Assembly (NCBI RefSeq): GCF_002042965.1
Contig: NZ_MZNT01000007.1
Location: 310,001 to 374,000 of the forward strand
Direction: 5' to 3'
DNA from: Paenibacillus sp. 32352
Lineage (GTDB): Bacteria; Bacillota; Bacilli; Paenibacillales; NBRC-103111
DNA: 64,000 bases
The notes under the pieces are model-generated. The model was given only the letters and a program-made list of their open reading frames with translations. It had not been told where the DNA came from and did not search any database. Position numbers and translations under genes: made by a program. Shown here piece after piece: positions 60,735-64,000 of the stretch (the first letter of the stretch is position 1; each line of letters begins with the position of its first letter).

Positions 60735-62285
60735 TCAAAGAAGCTCCGAAACCACTTTGGGCTGGGTAAATAAGAACAAATAGTCCGGGCCTCCGGCTTT
60801 GGAATCGGTTCCCGACATATTAAATCCGCCGAAAGGATGCACGCCTACTACGGCTCCGGTGCATTTACGATTGATATACAAATTGCCGACATGAAACCGC
60901 TCCTTGGCCTTGGCAATATGCTCCCGGTTCCGGGTATATACCGAACCCGTCAAGCCATATTCGGTATTGTTGGCAATGTCCAACCCATGATCAAAATCGG
61001 TACAAGGTGTAAAGGCAACAACCGGCCCGAAAATTTCTTCCTGCATGATCCGCGAATCCGGTGCAGCATCTGCAATAATGGTGGGTGCAATAAAATATCC
61101 CGGCAAAGGAAGCGCATGCCCGCCTGCTGCAATGCGGCCTTCTTCCTTGGCGATTTCAATATACTCCATAATTTTCTTGAAAGAGGCTTCATCAATGACC
61201 GGACCGGTATCGTTGGCCGCATCCGTTACGTCTCCGACTTTCAGCGCTTTGGTTAAGGCGATGCATCGGTTCAACACTTGATCGTAGACATCCTGGTGAA
61301 TGATTGCCCGGGAGCATGCGGAGCATTTTTGCCCCGAATAGCCAAAGGCGGATACGACAATCCCTTTGGCTGCTGCTTCCAGGTCGGCGTCCCGGTCAAC
61401 CAGAATGGAATCCTTGCCGCCAAGCTCCCCGATGAACCGTTTCAGCCAGATTTGCTTTGGATTCACCTTAGCAGCCAGCTCCTGTATATGAACTCCGACA
61501 TCACGCGAGCCGGTGAAGGAAACAAACCGTGTAAGCGGATGCTCTACGAGCACATCACCGATTTCGCTCCCGCTCCCCGGTACGAAGTTAACCACACCGT
61601 CAGGCAAGCCGCAATCGAACAGCAGCTCTACGAACTTGGCCGCTATGACCGGCGTCTGACTCGACGGCTTCAGCACAACCGTATTCCCACATACGATAGC
61701 TGCCGTTGTCATACCTGCCATAATAGCCAACGGAAAGTTCCATGGCGGAATAATGATGCCCACGCCCAATGGAATATAAGTGAGCTCATTGCGCTCTTGC
61801 GCAATGGATATCAGCTCCTTGCGGCCGCGATCCGATAACTCTATCATTTGGCGCGCATAATATTCCAGAAAGTCGATAGCCTCCGCCGTATCGGCATCCG
61901 CCTCCACCCTGCTTTTCCCGGCCTCGAGCATAAGCCAGGCATTGAATTCATGCTTGCGTCTGCGCAAGGCCGCGGCTGCCTTCCATAGCAAGCCCGCCCG
62001 GTCAGCCGCACGGACCTGGGACCAGGATTGGAAAGCAGACGCTGCAGAGCGTATAGCCTCTTCGGCCAGTGAACGGTCCGCTTTATATACCTTCCCTATG
62101 ATTTCACTAGGGTTTGATGGATTGACAGATTCGATGACACCATCCGCTGTCAGCTCCTTTGCACCGATGCGTATTGGATAGCTGCGGCCTAGCTGCCCTT
62201 TCACGGCGGCTAATGCTTCCGATAATATACGGCTTTCCGCCGGATTCGTGAAATCCGTTAACGGTTCCGGACGATAAGGTATCAT
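60735..62285 (-). CDS. rocA: L-glutamate gamma-semialdehyde (P5C) dehydrogenase
   Basis: A 516-aa NAD-dependent dehydrogenase giving glutamate from the semialdehyde. [20 protein letters not shown] and [15 protein letters not shown] bind NAD; catalytic Glu in [14 protein letters not shown], catalytic Cys in [14 protein letters not shown]. Length and N-terminal FTNPAESR type match RocA/PutC. GGGAGGAGAG precedes ATG 62285. It joins the arginine and proline routes. Confidence 0.95.
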   Translation of the reverse strand: MIPYRPEPLTDFTNPAESRILSEALAAVKGQLGRSYPIRIGAKELTADGVIESVNPSNPSEIIGKVYKADRSLAEEAIRSAASAFQSWSQVRAADRAGLLWKAAAALRRRKHEFNAWLMLEAGKSRVEADADTAEAIDFLEYYARQMIELSDRGRKELISIAQERNELTYIPLGVGIIIPPWNFPLAIMAGMTTAAIVCGNTVVLKPSSQTPVIAAKFVELLFDCGLPDGVVNFVPGSGSEIGDVLVEHPLTRFVSFTGSRDVGVHIQELAAKVNPKQIWLKRFIGELGGKDSILVDRDADLEAAAKGIVVSAFGYSGQKCSACSRAIIHQDVYDQVLNRCIALTKALKVGDVTDAANDTGPVIDEASFKKIMEYIEIAKEEGRIAAGGHALPLPGYFIAPTIIADAAPDSRIMQEEIFGPVVAFTPCTDFDHGLDIANNTEYGLTGSVYTRNREHIAKAKERFHVGNLYINRKCTGAVVGVHPFGGFNMSGTDSKAGGPDYLFLFTQPKVVSELL

Positions 62286-62307
62286 AACGATCTCTCCTCC
62301 CTTGAGA

Positions 62308-63501
62308 TCAATTCAAAACCGCTTTGATCTTCTCTACTGCCCAGTCTATCTGTTGCTTGGTGATGATGAGGGGCGGCGCTAATCGGATTGTAAAATGGTG
62401 TGTTTCCTTGGCCAGCATGCCTAAGTTCATCAGTCTTTCACAATAAGGACGTGCCGCAACAGACAGCTCGATGCCGATGAACAGCCCCCTGCCCCGGATA
62501 TCTTTGACCCTGGATGAGTGAAGCTCTTGCCTCAGCCTCTTGAGGAAATAGTCGCCGAGCTCTCTGGAACGCTGAATAAGCTGCTCCTCCTGAAGCACCT
62601 TAAGCGAAGCTATCGCTACGGCGCAAGCCAGCGGATTTCCTCCGAAAGTTGATCCGTGTGAGCCTGGGTCAAATACATCCATCAGATCACGGTTCGCGGC
62701 AACCCCGGATACGGGAAGGACGCCCCCGCCTAACGCTTTCCCTAATATATACACGTCGGGAACGACAGCCTCCCAATCGGCCGCAAACCATTGCCCCGAA
62801 CGGCCCAGGCCCGATTGAATCTCATCCGCTATAAACAACACCTGATGCTTGGCGCATTGATCGGCCGCACTCCGCAAAAAGCCGTCACGGGGAATGCGGA
62901 TTCCCGCTTCACCTTGGATCGGTTCTATCAAAAAAGCAGCCGTCCTGGGGCTTATCGCCTGCTCCAAAGCCTCGGTATCGTCAAATGGAATTACCCGGAT
63001 GCCCGGAGTAAAGGGGCCGAAATGCTGCCGATATTCCGATGTGCTGGAGCATGATGTCGTCGTCACCGTTCTGCCGTGAAAATTGTTCTCGCAAACGATG
63101 ATTTCCGCCTCGTCGTCCGGGACCTGCTTCACCCGGTATGCCCACCTGCGGGCCAGCTTGATCGCCGTTTCTACTGCTTCGGCTCCGGTATTCATCGGCA
63201 GGAACGCATCCTTGCCGGTAATACCGGACAGCAGCTCCAGCAGGTCTCCCATCCGCTCATTGTAGAACGCTCTCGAGGTCAGCGTCACTTTATCGGCTTG
63301 ATCCTTGAGCGCTTGAATAATTCTCGGATGGCGGTGCCCCTGGTTTAAAGCTGAATAGCCGCTCAGCATATCCATATATCGTTTGCCCGCCACATCCCGG
63401 ACCCACACGCCTTCGGCCTGCGCGATAACAATAGGAAGCGGATGATAATTATGGGCTCCGAACCTTTCCGATTTTCGTATCATTTCCTGAGTTCTTCTCA
63501 T
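62308..63501 (-). CDS. rocD: Ornithine aminotransferase
   Basis: A 397-aa PLP enzyme turning ornithine into glutamate semialdehyde. [48 protein letters not shown] and [16 protein letters not shown] (PLP Lys) are the class III motifs. First gene of the operon; AGGTGA lies 10 bases before ATG 63501. A sigma-54 promoter candidate lies 52 bp upstream. Confidence 0.95.
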   Translation of the reverse strand: MRRTQEMIRKSERFGAHNYHPLPIVIAQAEGVWVRDVAGKRYMDMLSGYSALNQGHRHPRIIQALKDQADKVTLTSRAFYNERMGDLLELLSGITGKDAFLPMNTGAEAVETAIKLARRWAYRVKQVPDDEAEIIVCENNFHGRTVTTTSCSSTSEYRQHFGPFTPGIRVIPFDDTEALEQAISPRTAAFLIEPIQGEAGIRIPRDGFLRSAADQCAKHQVLFIADEIQSGLGRSGQWFAADWEAVVPDVYILGKALGGGVLPVSGVAANRDLMDVFDPGSHGSTFGGNPLACAVAIASLKVLQEEQLIQRSRELGDYFLKRLRQELHSSRVKDIRGRGLFIGIELSVAARPYCERLMNLGMLAKETHHFTIRLAPPLIITKQQIDWAVEKIKAVLN

Positions 63502-63552
63502 TGGACAAGTTTCACCTCACTTCGCGGATCCTCTTGATGGTATGAACCGGCA

Positions 63553-63568
63553 TGCAATCCGTTTTCCA
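63553..63568 (-). promoter_or_regulatory. Candidate sigma-54 (SigL) promoter of the roc operon
   Basis: On the minus strand TGGAAAACGGATTGCA has the -24 GG and -12 GC exactly 10 bases apart and matches TGG and TTGCA of the consensus. Bacillus roc genes use SigL with RocR. The 350-bp gap 63502-63851 holds this, an A/T-rich stretch with GAAAATTCAAAT resembling half an ARG box (near 63600), and the terminator at 63752. Confidence 0.55.
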
Positions 63569-63751
63569 GCTTCGCTTACTTCGAGGCTCAGGATAAATAT
63601 TTGAATTTTCTGATAATATTAAGCAGACAACGTTTGTATATCTATCTTATGATTAGCCTATGCATTTGGGTTGGGCGCATGCTCCGTTTTGTACAAATAG
63701 AACATTTGTTCTGCATTTGATTGATTCATAGCATCCAATAGCTCCCCTTGC

Positions 63752-63787
63752 AAAAAGCAGGCCCCCGGATATCCCGGAAAGCCTGCT
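63752..63787 (-). terminator. Terminator of the partial gene at the right edge
   Basis: AGCAGGC (63756-63762) pairs with GCCTGCT (63781-63787), with inner CCGG pairs; TTTTTG follows on the minus strand. Confidence 0.8.
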
Positions 63788-63851
63788 CCTGTAAGAAATC
63801 AATATGGGGCTTGATAGCACCTCCCTGATCTCTGTGATGGGTTGAATTGGT

Positions 63852-64000
63852 TTAAATAGAGTCCACCTGCTCTTCCATCCCGAAAAGCTTGAACGATACA
63901 TAAGGATAATGACCGTATCGAATGGCTAATTCTCTTTCGAATAACGTCATTCGCTCGATCGTCCGGTTATTGCTCAGCTTCCCGCCGTCCAGTATTCGAA
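63852..64000 (-). CDS. C-terminal end of an unidentified protein (runs off the window)
   Basis: An open minus-strand frame entering from the right edge to TAA at 63852-63854. The last 48 residues include LSNNRTIERMTLFERELAIR and YGHYPYVSFKLFGMEEQVDS. A terminator follows 65 bp later, which supports a real gene end. The family is not recognisable from this fragment. Confidence 0.55.
   Translation of the reverse strand, partial: RILDGGKLSNNRTIERMTLFERELAIRYGHYPYVSFKLFGMEEQVDSI

Noticed and set aside
63653..63901. 82-aa minus-strand frame near the right edge
   Set aside because: It spans a terminator and overlaps the end of the partial gene in another frame.

Overview
The window looks like chromosomal DNA of a Paenibacillus-type Gram-positive bacterium (Paenibacillaceae). 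The signs are strong AGGAGG-type ribosome sites, several TTG and GTG starts, lipoprotein solute-binding proteins with LplB/YtcP-type permeases, YesN-like AraC regulators with an extracellular sensor, many GH43-type glycosidases, and a Crh-like HPr protein. The genus is an inference. Nearly all genes lie on the minus strand; the plus-strand exceptions are one small ORF, one TetR and two AraC regulators. I saw no rRNA, tRNA, CRISPR array, integrase or insertion sequence.

1-9.3 kb: a truncated glycosyltransferase, a 56-aa ORF, a GNAT enzyme, and an RND efflux operon (MarR/GbsR-like regulator, RND pump, lipoprotein adaptor, exported 577-aa protein). A divergent TetR gene shares the control region, which carries two matching operators. 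9.3-12.8 kb: a TetR-MFS pair, an alpha/beta-hydrolase-like protein lacking its nucleophile, and a Crh-like protein with a cre site on its promoter. 12.8-15.8 kb: an NAD salvage operon, nrtR-pncA-pncB. 15.9-19.7 kb: AraC, GNAT, Nudix, lipoate ligase and a cupredoxin.

19.8-42.5 kb is mainly carbohydrate and acid use: a GH43 / alpha-toroid / GH43 operon, a VanZ-RDD fusion, a split UxaA-type dehydratase, a GH43-like glycosidase with a divergent AraC, a TrpXYZ-type ABC operon, an aldehyde dehydrogenase, a 2-oxoacid:ferredoxin oxidoreductase alpha subunit without its beta subunit, and an operon of two paralogous solute-binding proteins plus a beta-propeller protein. 42.6-51.4 kb: a secreted helical protein, an MBL hydrolase, a Crp/Fnr regulator, and a complete LplB-YtcP-lipoprotein ABC importer behind a YesN-like regulator.

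51.6-58.7 kb resembles a resistance and export neighbourhood: YoaP-like acetyltransferase, DUF2314-Imm33 protein translationally coupled to an aminoglycoside-phosphotransferase-like kinase, two ABC exporter half-transporters (the second broken by a one-base frameshift), and an aminoglycoside nucleotidyltransferase-like protein. 58.9-63.5 kb: a roc/put operon (ornithine aminotransferase, P5C dehydrogenase, proline dehydrogenase, arginase) that turns arginine, ornithine and proline into glutamate, preceded by a sigma-54-type promoter candidate. The window ends in the C-terminus of an unidentified minus-strand gene.

I did not find one wholly new system. The best leads are the RND operon with its exported third component, the cre-controlled Crh-like protein, the nucleophile-less hydrolase, the permease-less paired binding proteins with twin operators, and the GH43 operon with an embedded alpha-toroid protein.
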